A stretch of DNA of 64,000 nucleotides from an uncultured Clostridia bacterium (GTDB lineage Bacteria > Bacillota > Clostridia > Christensenellales > Borkfalkiaceae), in assembly GCA_947630325.1 (NCBI GenBank), contig CANRHB010000001.1:324101-388100 (forward strand), given 5' to 3'. Every line of letters begins with the position of its first letter. The stretch's first letter is position 1. A model generated the notes under the pieces. That model was given only the letters and a program-made list of their open reading frames with translations, did not search any database and was not told the DNA's origin. This document shows positions 1 through 8,868 of the stretch, in pieces. Made by a program: the position numbers and the translations under genes.

Positions 1-752
1 CCGATCCCCCGCCCTGCTTTGCCGCGGGGAGCGATCATGCGATCGATAAAAAGTAATGTTTATTACCACATTTATATTGTAACAAACCGTCTAAATAATG
101 TCAAGCGGAACCCTCCCGTCGGGCGATAACAAAATCTGGTGTTTTATTGAAGAAATCTAAATAAAACTTATAAGACACAACTGGGGGCCTGCCTCCTTTC
201 AAGGGGGCGGGTGGCGCCCCGCCCGCACGTTCTATTTATCTAAGGGCGGCACTAGCCGAAGGAGAAGTAGCGAAGCGAGACAGGCGGGGGATAAAATATC
301 AAAAACACGTCATGTCGAGCGAAGTCGAGACATCTCTACCGCATTATATTACGGCCAAATTTCTCCACGCCCGCAAAGCGGCTTGGTCGAAATGACAATA
401 AAAAGAATGCGCGTGGCAAAATGACAGTATTAGGTACCAAGATGCTTTCGCGGACTGCGTAAATACATTACGGCTACTTCGTCGCAGGCTCCTCGTGCCG
501 CCCTTAGGCAACATGGAACGTGCGGGCGGGGCAGCATGACGTTTATACTCCCTCTTTCCCGCCGAAACCCCGTACATGTCGCCAAAAAACGGCAACTCTA
601 CTGTGAGTAGAGTTAATTTTTTGTTTAGTAGAGTGACAATCAACGAAATAGACTGTAATTCTTCAAAAAGAGAACTCCTTGGAAACAAAGTAGGTTGTAA
701 TTTGGGGCATTTTGAGATATGCTGTTTATAGAAATACACGGAGGTGTTTTTC
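1..752. repeat. Gene-free leading gap with palindromic intergenic repeats
   Basis: I see no gene here. The stretch holds copies of repeat families found in most other gaps of the window: a GC-rich piece around 180-260 and its inverted partner around 495-540 (GCCCGCACGTTCTAT type), and a ~90-bp element at about 309-397 whose ends are inverted (GTCATGTCGAGCG at one end, TCGAAATGAC at the other). An open frame antisense to this area is made only of repeat sequence. The last ~150 bases before degV are AT-rich and probably hold its promoter, but no hexamer pair is clear enough to call. Confidence 0.6.
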
Positions 753-1700
753 ATGAAAACATTCGATATTTATGTGGATTCGGGCGCGAACATTCCCAAG
801 TCGCTTGCGAAGAGCCGCGGCATCCGCACCATTTCCTACCATATGACGGTGAACGGCGAGGACCGCCTCTGCTATGAAGAGGACGTTCCCTTTGAAGAGA
901 CCGCAAAAAAGTTCTACGACGACATGCGCGCGGGCGCGGAAGTGAAAACTTCGCTCATGAACGCGCAGACTTTTTACGACGCACTCCTCCCCTCTCTGCA
1001 AGCGGGAAGCGACGTGATCCTCTTTACCATCTCCTCGGGGATCAGCGCGACCAACAAGCAGGCGCAGGAGGCGGGCAAGATGCTCGAGGCGGACTTCCCC
1101 GGGCGCAAAGTTTACGTAATAGACAGCGAGAACGCCTCCATGGGCGAGGGCTTGCTTGCGCTCAAGACGGCCGACCTGCGCGACCTCGGCGAGAGCGCGG
1201 AGACTTCCGCAACGTGGGCGCGCGAGAACGCCTTTAAGACGAACAGCTACCTCACCGTGGGCGACCTCAAATACTTAAAGCGCACGGGGCGCATCTCCAC
1301 CACCCTTGCGATCGCGGGGACGTTGCTCAACATCAAGCCCGTTCTGCGCGCGGACGGCAGTGCGAACACCAAGATCGTTTTTTACGGCAAGGAGCGGGGC
1401 AGAAAAAAAGCGCTCATGGCGCTTGCCGAGGCGTACCGCGAACACGCCTTTGACTATGACAAGCAGACGGTCGCCATCTGCCACGGCGACTGCAAGGAGG
1501 ACGCAGAATATCTTGCGGGGCTCATCCGCGAGATCGGCGCAGAGGACGTCATCATCGAGTATTACGACCTCTGCACGGGCTCGCACGTTGGCCCGGGCAC
1601 GGTGGCGCTCTTCTTCTTCGGCAAGGACAGGCGCGGGACCCTCCCAACGGCAGAGGCCGAAAAGAGGCCTCACGGAAAAGTCGCAACCAATAAAATTTGA
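753..1700 (+). CDS. DegV family fatty-acid-binding protein
   Basis: A 315-residue DegV (EDD-fold) protein. Family knowledge: DegV/FakB proteins bind a long-chain fatty acid and can present it to the kinase FakA for phosphorylation and entry into phospholipid synthesis. Seen here: the N-terminal FDIYVDSGANIP strand-loop that starts the DegV domain, the ISSGIS loop at about residue 95, and the diagnostic LKYLKRTGRIS segment near residue 170, followed by the NIKPVL region that lines the lipid pocket. Length is slightly above the usual ~280-290 because of a short C-terminal extension. I chose ATG 753 because a GGAGGTG site lies 6 bases upstream; an in-frame GTG at 744 lies inside that site. It stands alone and ends at a strong hairpin. 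The lipid bound cannot be told from sequence. Confidence 0.93.
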   Translation: MKTFDIYVDSGANIPKSLAKSRGIRTISYHMTVNGEDRLCYEEDVPFEETAKKFYDDMRAGAEVKTSLMNAQTFYDALLPSLQAGSDVILFTISSGISATNKQAQEAGKMLEADFPGRKVYVIDSENASMGEGLLALKTADLRDLGESAETSATWARENAFKTNSYLTVGDLKYLKRTGRISTTLAIAGTLLNIKPVLRADGSANTKIVFYGKERGRKKALMALAEAYREHAFDYDKQTVAICHGDCKEDAEYLAGLIREIGAEDVIIEYYDLCTGSHVGPGTVALFFFGKDRRGTLPTAEAEKRPHGKVATNKI

Positions 1701-1712
1701 TTGACCTTAAAA

Positions 1713-1746
1713 GCCGCGGACGCTTTTCTCAAAAAGCGTCCGCGGC
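1713..1746. terminator. Rho-independent terminator between degV and the XRE gene
   Basis: A perfect 15-bp stem (GCCGCGGACGCTTTT with its complement) and a 4-base loop, followed on the plus strand by ATATTTTTTATT. It lies between two convergent genes and has a short T run on the other side too, so it may work in both directions. Confidence 0.9.
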
Positions 1747-1753
1747 ATATTTT

Positions 1754-2266
1754 TTATTTCTGCTTAAAAAAGAGAAGGAGCGCGGGAATAAAAAGCCCTA
1801 TGGCGAACACGCAGAGGACGATCCCGCCGAACGTCGGCGTGAAGATGACGACCGAGCTCGCCCCGCCATGCCCTGTTTCGGGCAGCGCGATGAGAATGAT
1901 CCCCACAACGACGAGCGCGGCGGCGAGCACGCTCAGCAAGACGGCGAACACCGTCCGCCCACCCTTTGTCTTTTTGGGCGGGGCGGAATGCACTTCTTCG
2001 CTCCCGAGCGTTTTCGGCTCCTCCTGCGGGGTCGCGGGCGCAGTTTCTTGCGCGTTTGCAGACTCGGCGCCCGTTTCCAAAAGCTCGTCCGCGCTCACGC
2101 AGAGCACTTCGCATAGGAGCTTGAGTTTGTAGGCGTCGGGGGTCGCCCTGTCGTTCTCCCAGTTGGAGACGGTCTGCCGCGACACGCCGAGGCGCTCCGC
2201 AAATTCCTCCTGCGAAAGTCCCCTCTTCTCCCTGAGCCGCCATATTTTTTCGCCCAACAATTTCAT
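1754..2266 (-). CDS. XRE-family HTH regulator with C-terminal membrane segments
   Basis: A 170-residue protein. Residues 1-62 form a Cro/C1-type helix-turn-helix: REKRGLSQEEFAERLGVSRQ is a classic XRE recognition region, followed by TVSNWENDRATP. After a Pro/Ala/Glu linker (about 65-103) come two hydrophobic segments (about 105-128 and 138-166), so the DNA-binding domain is likely tethered to the membrane. Such XRE-TM proteins are common in Firmicutes and usually control a neighbouring gene; no target can be named. The start has no convincing ribosome site; a perfect promoter ends 6 bases before the ATG, so the transcript may be leaderless. A small membrane protein gene ends 7 bases upstream. 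Confidence 0.88.
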   Translation of the reverse strand: MKLLGEKIWRLREKRGLSQEEFAERLGVSRQTVSNWENDRATPDAYKLKLLCEVLCVSADELLETGAESANAQETAPATPQEEPKTLGSEEVHSAPPKKTKGGRTVFAVLLSVLAAALVVVGIILIALPETGHGGASSVVIFTPTFGGIVLCVFAIGLFIPALLLFFKQK

Positions 2267-2272
2267 ACTCTC

Positions 2273-2301
2273 ATTATAGCACGCCGTCTTGCTTTTTGCA
2301 A
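2273..2301 (-). promoter_or_regulatory. Sigma-A promoter directly in front of the XRE gene
   Basis: On the minus strand TTGCAA (2296-2301), 17 bases, TATAAT (2273-2278), then six bases and the ATG of the XRE gene. The expected start of transcription falls at or within a base or two of the start codon, which predicts a leaderless mRNA. The -10 box overlaps the stop codon of the upstream small membrane protein gene. Confidence 0.75.
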
Positions 2302-2537
2302 TGACTTTTTTTCATCGCTCTTAAGACGCCCCACGCAGCAAGCCACGCAAGGAGCACCGCCGCAACGCCCAAGGCGTAAAAAGGAAGCGGCAACACGAAC
2401 GCGGCCCATGTAGGAAAACTCGTAAGGTGCGGGTCCCAGGTAAGTTCGGCGACGATCCATGCGATCCCGCCGTGAATGAGCCCGATGGCCAATACGCAAA
2501 GCGCCGCAATGCCAAAGCCGAGATGTACTTTCTTCAT
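2274..2537 (-). CDS. Small multi-pass membrane protein, function unknown
   Basis: An 87-residue protein with two or three hydrophobic helices: about 5-28 (GFGIAALCVLAIGLIHGGIA), about 43-72, and a short basic tail ending in Lys-rich residues. The start at 2537 is chosen because AAAGGAGG lies just upstream; the frame stays open further upstream but without a ribosome site. I do not recognise a family. It precedes the XRE-TM regulator in the same direction, the usual arrangement of a membrane protein and its membrane-tethered regulator, so a shared role is plausible but inferred only from position. Confidence 0.7.
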   Translation of the reverse strand: MKKVHLGFGIAALCVLAIGLIHGGIAWIVAELTWDPHLTSFPTWAAFVLPLPFYALGVAAVLLAWLAAWGVLRAMKKSHCKKQDGVL

Positions 2538-2655
2538 AGCGCCCTCCTTTTTCCCGATTATCGCACGCAACCGCCGAAAATGCAAGAAAAGAAGTTTGTC
2601 AAATGCGCCAAGTTGTTTGTCAATTATGGCGATAAGCGGAGAAGAAGGAGACAAT

Positions 2656-3234
2656 TTAACGCTCTATGATGAGCCTCTTTTCGAGACGCGCCGCAAGAAA
2701 AGCCGCAACAGCGAGTTTTACAAGATCGGGCAGAATGTAAGGCGTGACGCACAGCACGAGGGCATAGCCCACCGTGCAATCATACATCAGCACGAACCAT
2801 ACTGTTCCGAAAAAGTAGCACACGGCAAGCCCCAATATACTACCGAGATAGAAGAGCGCCATTCTCGCCCAAACTTTTTTGACGGGCAGAAGTTTGAAAA
2901 GGGCGGGCAGGAGCGCGGCGAATAAAAAGCCGAAGATATAGCCGCCTGTGGGGCCGAAGAGTGCGGGAATGCCGCTCTTGAAGCCTGCGAATACGGGAAC
3001 GCCGACGAGCCCCATGAGAATGTAGACGGCGACGGCGGCAGTCCCCCGCTTCCAGCCGAGCAGAGCCCCCACAAGCGCAACCGAAAGCGTCTGCAAGGTA
3101 AAGGGAATGGGACCGACAGGCAGAGAGATCCATGCGCAGACGGCGATGACGGCAACGGCGAGCCCGATGTATGCGATCTCCCGTGCCGCACTGCGAAAAC
3201 GCTTGGAGCGATTGGTTTTTACAGTGTTTTTCAT
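2656..3234 (-). CDS. bioY: Biotin transporter S component BioY
   Basis: A 192-residue integral membrane protein with six predicted helices, the substrate-binding (S) component of an energy-coupling-factor biotin importer. Seen: the family hallmark LPVGPIPFTLQTLSV at about residues 38-52, followed by LGWKRGTAAVAVYILMGLVG and PVFAGFKSGIPALFGPTGGYIFGF at about 80-105, all typical of BioY. No EcfA/EcfT genes lie nearby, so it probably shares an EcfAAT module encoded elsewhere. A promoter sits so close to the ATG (six bases) that the message is predicted to be leaderless, and no ribosome site is seen. I saw no BirA-type operator in the promoter. Confidence 0.95.
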   Translation of the reverse strand: MKNTVKTNRSKRFRSAAREIAYIGLAVAVIAVCAWISLPVGPIPFTLQTLSVALVGALLGWKRGTAAVAVYILMGLVGVPVFAGFKSGIPALFGPTGGYIFGFLFAALLPALFKLLPVKKVWARMALFYLGSILGLAVCYFFGTVWFVLMYDCTVGYALVLCVTPYILPDLVKLAVAAFLAARLEKRLIIER

Positions 3235-3240
3235 AGTTCA

Positions 3241-3269
3241 ATCATAGCACAAATTTTTGAAAAAATCAA
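3241..3269 (-). promoter_or_regulatory. Sigma-A promoter directly in front of bioY
   Basis: On the minus strand TTGATT (3264-3269), 17 bases, TATGAT (3241-3246), then TGAACT and the bioY ATG. The -10-to-ATG distance of six bases equals that of the neighbouring XRE gene and predicts a leaderless transcript. Confidence 0.7.
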
Positions 3270-3289
3270 GCAGAATGCGATTTCCCTAC

Positions 3290-3700
3290 CTTTGAGGGAG
3301 CATAGGGCTTCTTCTCAGGAAGTGACGCCGAAGATGACTGAGGTGGTGAATATTTAAGACAAAGGACACCACCCCCCTACCCCCCTCCTAAGGAGGGGGC
3401 AAGAGTAATCCAACGGCTCCCCTCCTAATGAGGGGGCAAGAGTAATCCAACGGCTCCCCTCCTAATGAGGAAGCTCTCTTGCCCACCCCTTAAGGGGTTC
3501 TTAAATGTCATGTCGAGCGAAGTCGAGACATCTCTACCTCATTATAATAAGGCGAGATTTCTCGATTCCGCTTCGCTCCACTCGAAATGACAATTAGAAG
3601 CGGCTTGCTACTTCGTCGCAGGCTCCTCGTGCCGCCCTTAGGCAACATAGAACGTGCGGGCGGGGCAGCATGACGCTTTGTTGATAATCGGTCCTCCTTC
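3290..3700. repeat. Intergenic repeat cluster
   Basis: No gene is seen between bioY and the CapD-like gene. The gap holds a GC-rich CCCCCTCCTAAGGAGGGGGC type repeat (about 3366-3480, with two near-identical tandem copies), one full ~87-bp inverted-end element (3506-3592, TGTCATGTCGAGCG to CTCGAAATGACA) and a GCCGCCCTTAGGCAACAT type repeat (about 3630-3670). The same families recur in other gaps. Confidence 0.8.
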
Positions 3701-3713
3701 GCACAATAGAAAA

Positions 3714-3747
3714 CGCGGCGGCGCGGGCAGAATGCCCGCGCCGCCGC
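3714..3747 (-). terminator. Terminator of the amino-sugar operon
   Basis: On the minus strand a perfect 15-bp GC stem (GCGGCGGCGCGGGCA and complement, 3-base loop) followed by GTTTTCTATTG. It lies just after the stop codon of the CapD-like gene. Confidence 0.88.
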
Positions 3748-3762
3748 AAAATATGATCCTAT

Positions 3763-5610
3763 TTAATCGTTCTTTTTGTATTGGTAGGTGGTGACAAGTT
3801 CGGAGATGAGACGGCGCATGTCGTCCGTTTCGGAGTATGCCGCCGCATAGAGCTCGTCGAGTTTCTTCCACAAAAACTCCTCATCGAGGGGGATGGGACT
3901 GGCGATGTTGATGAGCCCGTGTTCGGTCGTCTGCATCCCCTCCTCATCCATGAGCCGCTCCTCGAACAGCTTTTCGCCCGGACGGAGCCCCGTGCACTTG
4001 ATCTCGATGTCCTTCCCCGGCGTAAGCCCCGAGAGCTTGATGAGGTTGACCGCGAGGTCGTAAATTTTGACGGGTTCGCCCATGTTGAGCACGAAAATCT
4101 GCCCGCCCTTCGCGTATGCGCCCGCCTGCAAGACGAGCAGGACCGCCTCGGGAATGGTCATGAAATAGCGGATGATGTTGGGGTCGGTGACGGTGACGGG
4201 GCCGCCTTCGGCGATCTGCCGCTTAAAGAGCGGAATGACCGAGCCGTTGGAGCCGAGCACGTTCCCGAAGCGCACGGCGACAAAATTGGTGTTCTTGCTG
4301 TGGCGGCCGATGGTCTGGATGATCATCTCGCAGATGCGCTTGGTCGCCCCCATGACGTTGGTGGGGTTGACCGCCTTGTCCGTGGAGATCTGCACGAACG
4401 TTTTGACGGCGTATTGATCGGCAAGTCTTGCGCAGTTGAGGGTGCCGAACACGTTGTTCTTCACCGCCTCGTTGGGGCTTGTCTCCATGAGCGGAACGTG
4501 CTTATGCGCCGCCGCATTGAATACGATGTCGGGGCGGTAGGCGCGGAAGATGTCCTCGATCCTGCCCTTGTCCCGCACGCTTGCGATGAGCACCGCGAGG
4601 TCGAGTTCGGGGTGGTGCCGCTTGAGTTCCTGCTCGATGTCATAGGCGTTGTTCTCGTAAATGTCCACGATGACGAGCTTTTTGGGCTTGCTCCGCGCGA
4701 TCTGGCGGCAGAGTTCGCTCCCAATGGAGCCGCCGCCCCCCGTAACGAGCACCGTTTGCCCCTCGAGGTATGCCGCGATCTCCTCCAGGTTGGCGGTCAC
4801 CTGTTCTCTGCCCAAGAGGTCGGAAATTTCCACTTCTCGGAGGGAGGAGACGGCCGTCTCGCCCGTGACGAATTGATAGACACCCGGCAGAATTTTGACG
4901 GGCAGTCCCGTCTTTTTGCAGATGCCGAAGATACGGGTGACGTCCTTTTTGGGCGCGGCGGGCATGGCGATCAGGATCTCCCCCACGGCATATTTGCGCA
5001 CGAGGGAGGGAATGTCCGCCGAGGAGCCCGCGACCTTGACGTTTCCCACCGTCGTCTTTTGTTTGACGGGGTCGTCGTCCACAATGCACACGGGGTGGTA
5101 GCTGATCTTGTCCGAAGTCTGCATTTCGCGGATGAGTTCGGTGCCCGCGCTCCCCGCGCCCACGATCATGGCGCGCGTGCGCCCACGCTCCGAACGGTGG
5201 ATCATGTAGTGGAACGCAAGCTGGATACGGCGGATATAGCGAAGGGCGATGACAAAATTCGCCAGCAAGACGATAAAGACGAGGGCGGCCGATATTGTGA
5301 CATAATCGGTAAAGGCCGCAAAGAGCAGGTTGCCCGCGGCGATGAAAAACAGAGCGGCGCACAGCTTTAAGGTGTCGAAGATCCCCGCCGAGCGCATGAT
5401 GATGAAATAGATGCGGAACAAGATGAAGCTCAGATAGACGATCCCGACGTTAAAGAGCCCCCAATAGAGGAGAGGGAGATCGAAACAGACGTTCTTTTGC
5501 GTCAGAGCATCAGCGAGGATCATCGAGACAAAGATCGCTACCAGATCGCTGAATGCGAAGAGGGCGATCTTGCCGAGCCTCAGCCGTCCGCTTTTGTTCC
5601 ATGTTTTCAT
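3763..5610 (-). CDS. Membrane nucleotide-sugar epimerase/dehydratase (CapD/FlaA1/PglF family)
   Basis: A 615-residue protein of the polysaccharide-biosynthesis family of UDP-sugar 4,6-dehydratases. The N terminus (about 15-130) has four membrane helices, a first Rossmann region follows (MIVGAGSAGTELIRE, about 148), and the catalytic extended-SDR domain starts near residue 285 with the NAD motif VTGGGGSIGSELCRQ. The segment FNAAAHKHVPLME and ISTDKAVNPTNVMGATKR carry the catalytic Ser/Thr-Asp-Lys version that replaces the usual Tyr-x3-Lys in this family. Family knowledge: these enzymes make UDP-4-keto-6-deoxy or epimerised GlcNAc for glycans. It is the last gene of a minus-strand operon with glmS and glmM (23-bp gap), so UDP-GlcNAc is a likely substrate. 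Exact sugar product cannot be told. Confidence 0.92.
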   Translation of the reverse strand: MKTWNKSGRLRLGKIALFAFSDLVAIFVSMILADALTQKNVCFDLPLLYWGLFNVGIVYLSFILFRIYFIIMRSAGIFDTLKLCAALFFIAAGNLLFAAFTDYVTISAALVFIVLLANFVIALRYIRRIQLAFHYMIHRSERGRTRAMIVGAGSAGTELIREMQTSDKISYHPVCIVDDDPVKQKTTVGNVKVAGSSADIPSLVRKYAVGEILIAMPAAPKKDVTRIFGICKKTGLPVKILPGVYQFVTGETAVSSLREVEISDLLGREQVTANLEEIAAYLEGQTVLVTGGGGSIGSELCRQIARSKPKKLVIVDIYENNAYDIEQELKRHHPELDLAVLIASVRDKGRIEDIFRAYRPDIVFNAAAHKHVPLMETSPNEAVKNNVFGTLNCARLADQYAVKTFVQISTDKAVNPTNVMGATKRICEMIIQTIGRHSKNTNFVAVRFGNVLGSNGSVIPLFKRQIAEGGPVTVTDPNIIRYFMTIPEAVLLVLQAGAYAKGGQIFVLNMGEPVKIYDLAVNLIKLSGLTPGKDIEIKCTGLRPGEKLFEERLMDEEGMQTTEHGLINIASPIPLDEEFLWKKLDELYAAAYSETDDMRRLISELVTTYQYKKND

Positions 5611-5633
5611 TGCCGAAGTTTCCTTGGTCGTTA

Positions 5634-7460
5634 TTACTCTACCGTAACGCTCTTTGCGAGGTTGCGGGGTTTATCCACATCGTGTCCGAGACGGACGCTC
5701 AGATAATAACTGAAGAGTTGAAGGGGAAGGACGAGAAGGCTGGGCGCAAAGCACTCCGCAACGGAGGGAACGGTCCAAACCGTCTCCGCACCGAACCGCC
5801 CCGCCGTGCAACCCTCCCGCATCAGACAGACGACGTTCGCGCCGCGGGAGATGACCTCTTCGAGATTTGCCGCCGTCTTTTCGGCGACGGAATTGCGGGA
5901 CAGCACCCCCACGACGAGGGTCCCCTTTTCGATGAGGCTGATGGTGCCGTGTTTGAGTTCGCCCGCCGCATACGCTTCTGTATGCACATAGCTCACTTCT
6001 TTGAGTTTGAGCGCACCCTCCATGCAGACGGCATAGTCCACGCCCCGCCCGATCATGAATACGTCATGGACATTGAAGCGCTCCGCCGCAAATGCGCGGT
6101 ACTCCTCCTTGCGGGCGAGGATCGTTTGCATCTTTTCGGGAAGAGAGGCGATCTCCGAAAGGGAAGAGGCGTACTCCTTCTCCCCCATCTTCCCGTTGAG
6201 GCGGGCAAATTCGAGGGCCAAAAGATACCCCACGATGAGTTGCGCGCTGTATGCCTTGGTCGTGGCGACGGCGATCTCCGCGCCCGCGACGGTAAACAGG
6301 GTATGGTCGGCCTCCCGCGCGATGGAGGAGCCCTGCACGTTGACGACGGCAAGCGTCTTTGCGCCGTGCGCCTTTGCCTCCCGCACCGCGGCGAGGGTGT
6401 CCGCCGTCTCCCCCGATTGGCTGATGGCAATGACGAGAGAGTTCTCTTCAAAGATAAAGTTGCGGTAGCGGAATTCGGAGGCGAGTTCCACGCGCACGGG
6501 AATGCGGGCGAGTTCTTCGATGACGTATTGGAGCGCCGCGCCCACGTGATAGGCGGAGCCGCACCCCACGATGACGATGCGGGAGGGTTTGAGCAGTTCC
6601 TCCCCGACGCCCGCTTCCGAAAAGTCGATCTTCCCCTCCCGCACATAGCGGCGGAAGGTGTCCGCGGCGGCGCGGGGCTGCTCGTGGATCTCCTTGAGCA
6701 TGAAGTGCTCCCAGCCCTCCTTTTCGGCGGCCGAGGGGTCCATGTCCACGGTGACGGGCTGTTTTTCGGCGATCTTGCCGTTCAAATCGTAAAAGAGGGC
6801 GCCGTCCGCTTTGAGGCGCGCCATTTCGAGGTTGTCCACATAGTAGACTTCCCGCGTATAACTCAGAATGGCGGGAACGTCGGAGGCGACGAACATCTCC
6901 CCCTCTCCCACGCCGACGATCATCGGGCTGTCCTTGCGGGCGAGGTAGATCTCGTCCTTGAAGTCGCGGAAAAGAACGGCGATCGCATAAGTCCCCCGCG
7001 CCTGCTTCATAAAGCGGGAAAGGGCGCAAAGCGGGTCGCCGCAGTCGTGATAATGCCCGCCGATGAGGGCGGCGATGACCTCCGTGTCCGTCTCCGAAGC
7101 GAATATATAGCCGCTCTTTGCGAGTTCTTCTTTGAGTTCTCTGAAGTTTTCGAGAATGCCGTTGTGGACGACGGTGACCGCGCCGTCCGCACTGCAATGG
7201 GGATGGGCGTTGCATTCGCTGGGGACGCCGTGCGTCGCCCAACGGGTGTGCCCGATGCCGGCGGTGCCCTTTAAGGACATGCCACCCGCCTTTTCCACCA
7301 AATTCGAAAGCCTGCCCTGCGCCTTGACGATCTCGATCCCCTGCCCGCTCTGTACGGCGATCCCCGCCGAATCATACCCGCGGTACTCGAGCTTTTTGAG
7401 CCCTTCGAGCAAAATAGGCGCGGCTTGCTTTTTTCCGATATATCCTACGATCCCACACAT
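5634..7460 (-). CDS. glmS: Glutamine-fructose-6-phosphate aminotransferase
   Basis: 608 residues, the usual length. It makes glucosamine-6-phosphate from fructose-6-phosphate and glutamine, the first step toward UDP-GlcNAc and peptidoglycan. Seen: N-terminal nucleophile Cys2 in MCGIVGYIG, KLEYRGYDSAGIAV, TRWATHGVPS and HPH of the glutaminase domain; two SIS isomerase domains (SGETADTLAA near residue 350); the conserved end KPRNLAKSVTVE. A clear AAGGAG site precedes ATG 7460. It lies 30 bp after glmM in the same operon. The short gap leaves no room for a glmS ribozyme, so that control is absent here and the level is probably set by the operon promoter at 9589-9617. Confidence 0.97.
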   Translation of the reverse strand: MCGIVGYIGKKQAAPILLEGLKKLEYRGYDSAGIAVQSGQGIEIVKAQGRLSNLVEKAGGMSLKGTAGIGHTRWATHGVPSECNAHPHCSADGAVTVVHNGILENFRELKEELAKSGYIFASETDTEVIAALIGGHYHDCGDPLCALSRFMKQARGTYAIAVLFRDFKDEIYLARKDSPMIVGVGEGEMFVASDVPAILSYTREVYYVDNLEMARLKADGALFYDLNGKIAEKQPVTVDMDPSAAEKEGWEHFMLKEIHEQPRAAADTFRRYVREGKIDFSEAGVGEELLKPSRIVIVGCGSAYHVGAALQYVIEELARIPVRVELASEFRYRNFIFEENSLVIAISQSGETADTLAAVREAKAHGAKTLAVVNVQGSSIAREADHTLFTVAGAEIAVATTKAYSAQLIVGYLLALEFARLNGKMGEKEYASSLSEIASLPEKMQTILARKEEYRAFAAERFNVHDVFMIGRGVDYAVCMEGALKLKEVSYVHTEAYAAGELKHGTISLIEKGTLVVGVLSRNSVAEKTAANLEEVISRGANVVCLMREGCTAGRFGAETVWTVPSVAECFAPSLLVLPLQLFSYYLSVRLGHDVDKPRNLAKSVTVE

Positions 7461-7490
7461 GGTGAGGCTCCTTAACTGCTCTTTTTGGAA

Positions 7491-8849
7491 TTACTCCCCT
7501 TTTGCGGCAATGGCGGTGCGGATGATGCGCGCGACCGTTTCCGCCCACTCCTTGCAATCGTCCTCCGTCTTGGCTTCCACCATCACGCGGATGAGGGGCT
7601 CCGTGCCCGATCCCCGCACGAGGATCCTGCCCTCGCTGCCGAGCGCGTTCTCCGCATCTTCGATCACCTCCGCCACTCTGCCGTCCTCCAAGACGGACTT
7701 GTCCGCGGCAGGGATGTTGACGATAGTCTGGGGATAGAGGGTAAGTTCGTCGAAGAGTTTGCTTGCGGGGACGTTGCGCGCAAGCAAGACTTCCATCACC
7801 TTGAGGCTGGTGAGAATGCCGTCGCCCGTCGTGGCGTATTTGGAGAAGATGATGTGCCCCGACTGCTCCCCGCCGAGCTTATTCTTGTGCTCTTTCATGT
7901 AGTCGTACACGTACTTGTCCCCGACCTGCGTCTTGACATAGCCGATCCCCTCCGCGTCGAGCGCCTTATACAGCCCGAGGTTGGACATGACCGTGGTGAC
8001 GACGGTGTTGGTGACGAACTTTCCGCGCGATTTCATGTATTTTGCATACAAAAGGAGGATGTGGTCGCCCGTGAGCACCCTCCCCTTTTCGTCCACGCAG
8101 AGGCACCTGTCGGCGTCGCCGTCATAGGCAAAGCCGATGTCGCACCCGTGTTCGACGACATATTTTTGCAGTCCCTCGATGTGGGTGGAACCTGCGTCTT
8201 TGTTGATGTTGAGCCCGTTCGGTTCGGCATTGATGACCTGCGTCTTTGCGCCGAGCGCCTCGAAAACCGACTTGGCGATGCTCCACGCCGCGCCGTTCGC
8301 GCAGTCGAGCGCGACGCTCTTCTCGCGGAAAGAGTACATGCCGAGAGAGATGAGGTAGCCGATATAGCGGTTTCTGCCCGAGATATAGTCGACGATGTGC
8401 CCCATCTTTTCCCCTGTGGCAAAGGGAAGTTCGCCGATCTTGCCGTCGAGATAGTCCTCGATGCCCGTGACGACCTCGCCGTCCATCTTTTCGCCCGAAT
8501 TGTTGATGAGTTTGATCCCGTTGTCGTAAAAGGGATTGTGGCTTGCCGAAATGATGACGCCGCAGTCGAAGTGGTCGGTGCGGGTGATGTAGGCGACGGA
8601 GGGTGTGGTGGTGACGTGCATCATATATACATCCGTGCCCGAAGAGGAGATCCCCGCGGCGATCGCGTATTCGAAGGTATAGCTTGAAACGCGGGTGTCC
8701 TTGCCGATGACAACGCGCGCCCGCCCTCCGTTTTTCTTCTGTTTTGCAAAATAACTGCCGAGATACCGCCCGACCTTATACGCCTGGTCGGTGGTCAAAG
8801 TGACGTTCGCTTCCCCGCGGAAGCCGTCCGTGCCGAAATACTTCCCCAT
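7491..8849 (-). CDS. glmM: Phosphoglucosamine mutase
   Basis: 452 residues, normal for the family. It interconverts glucosamine-6-phosphate and glucosamine-1-phosphate. Seen: start MGKYFGTDGFRGEAN, the phosphoserine active-site loop VIISASHNPFYDNGIK at about residue 100, the metal-binding DGDADR loop near 240, the sugar-binding GGEQSGHI loop near 325, and the phosphate-binding RGSGTEPLIRVMVEA near the C terminus. All catalytic motifs are intact. It is the second gene of the operon, between the beta-helix protein (19-bp gap) and glmS, so two consecutive steps of amino-sugar synthesis are co-transcribed. Confidence 0.97.
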   Translation of the reverse strand: MGKYFGTDGFRGEANVTLTTDQAYKVGRYLGSYFAKQKKNGGRARVVIGKDTRVSSYTFEYAIAAGISSSGTDVYMMHVTTTPSVAYITRTDHFDCGVIISASHNPFYDNGIKLINNSGEKMDGEVVTGIEDYLDGKIGELPFATGEKMGHIVDYISGRNRYIGYLISLGMYSFREKSVALDCANGAAWSIAKSVFEALGAKTQVINAEPNGLNINKDAGSTHIEGLQKYVVEHGCDIGFAYDGDADRCLCVDEKGRVLTGDHILLLYAKYMKSRGKFVTNTVVTTVMSNLGLYKALDAEGIGYVKTQVGDKYVYDYMKEHKNKLGGEQSGHIIFSKYATTGDGILTSLKVMEVLLARNVPASKLFDELTLYPQTIVNIPAADKSVLEDGRVAEVIEDAENALGSEGRILVRGSGTEPLIRVMVEAKTEDDCKEWAETVARIIRTAIAAKGE

Positions 8850-8868
8850 GCACTTCTTGTTTCCTTTG

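Noticed and set aside
344-754. 136-codon frame in the leading gap
   Set aside because: Composed of intergenic repeat sequence that recurs elsewhere; no ribosome site.
3781-5370. Long open frame antisense to the CapD-like gene, and a similar one at 5553-7274 antisense to glmS
   Set aside because: GC-rich coding strands leave open shadow frames; the products are Arg/His/Asp-rich without motifs, and the sense strand has clear families.
7461-7490. glmS ribozyme upstream of glmS
   Set aside because: Only 30 bp separate glmM and glmS; no room for the ribozyme.
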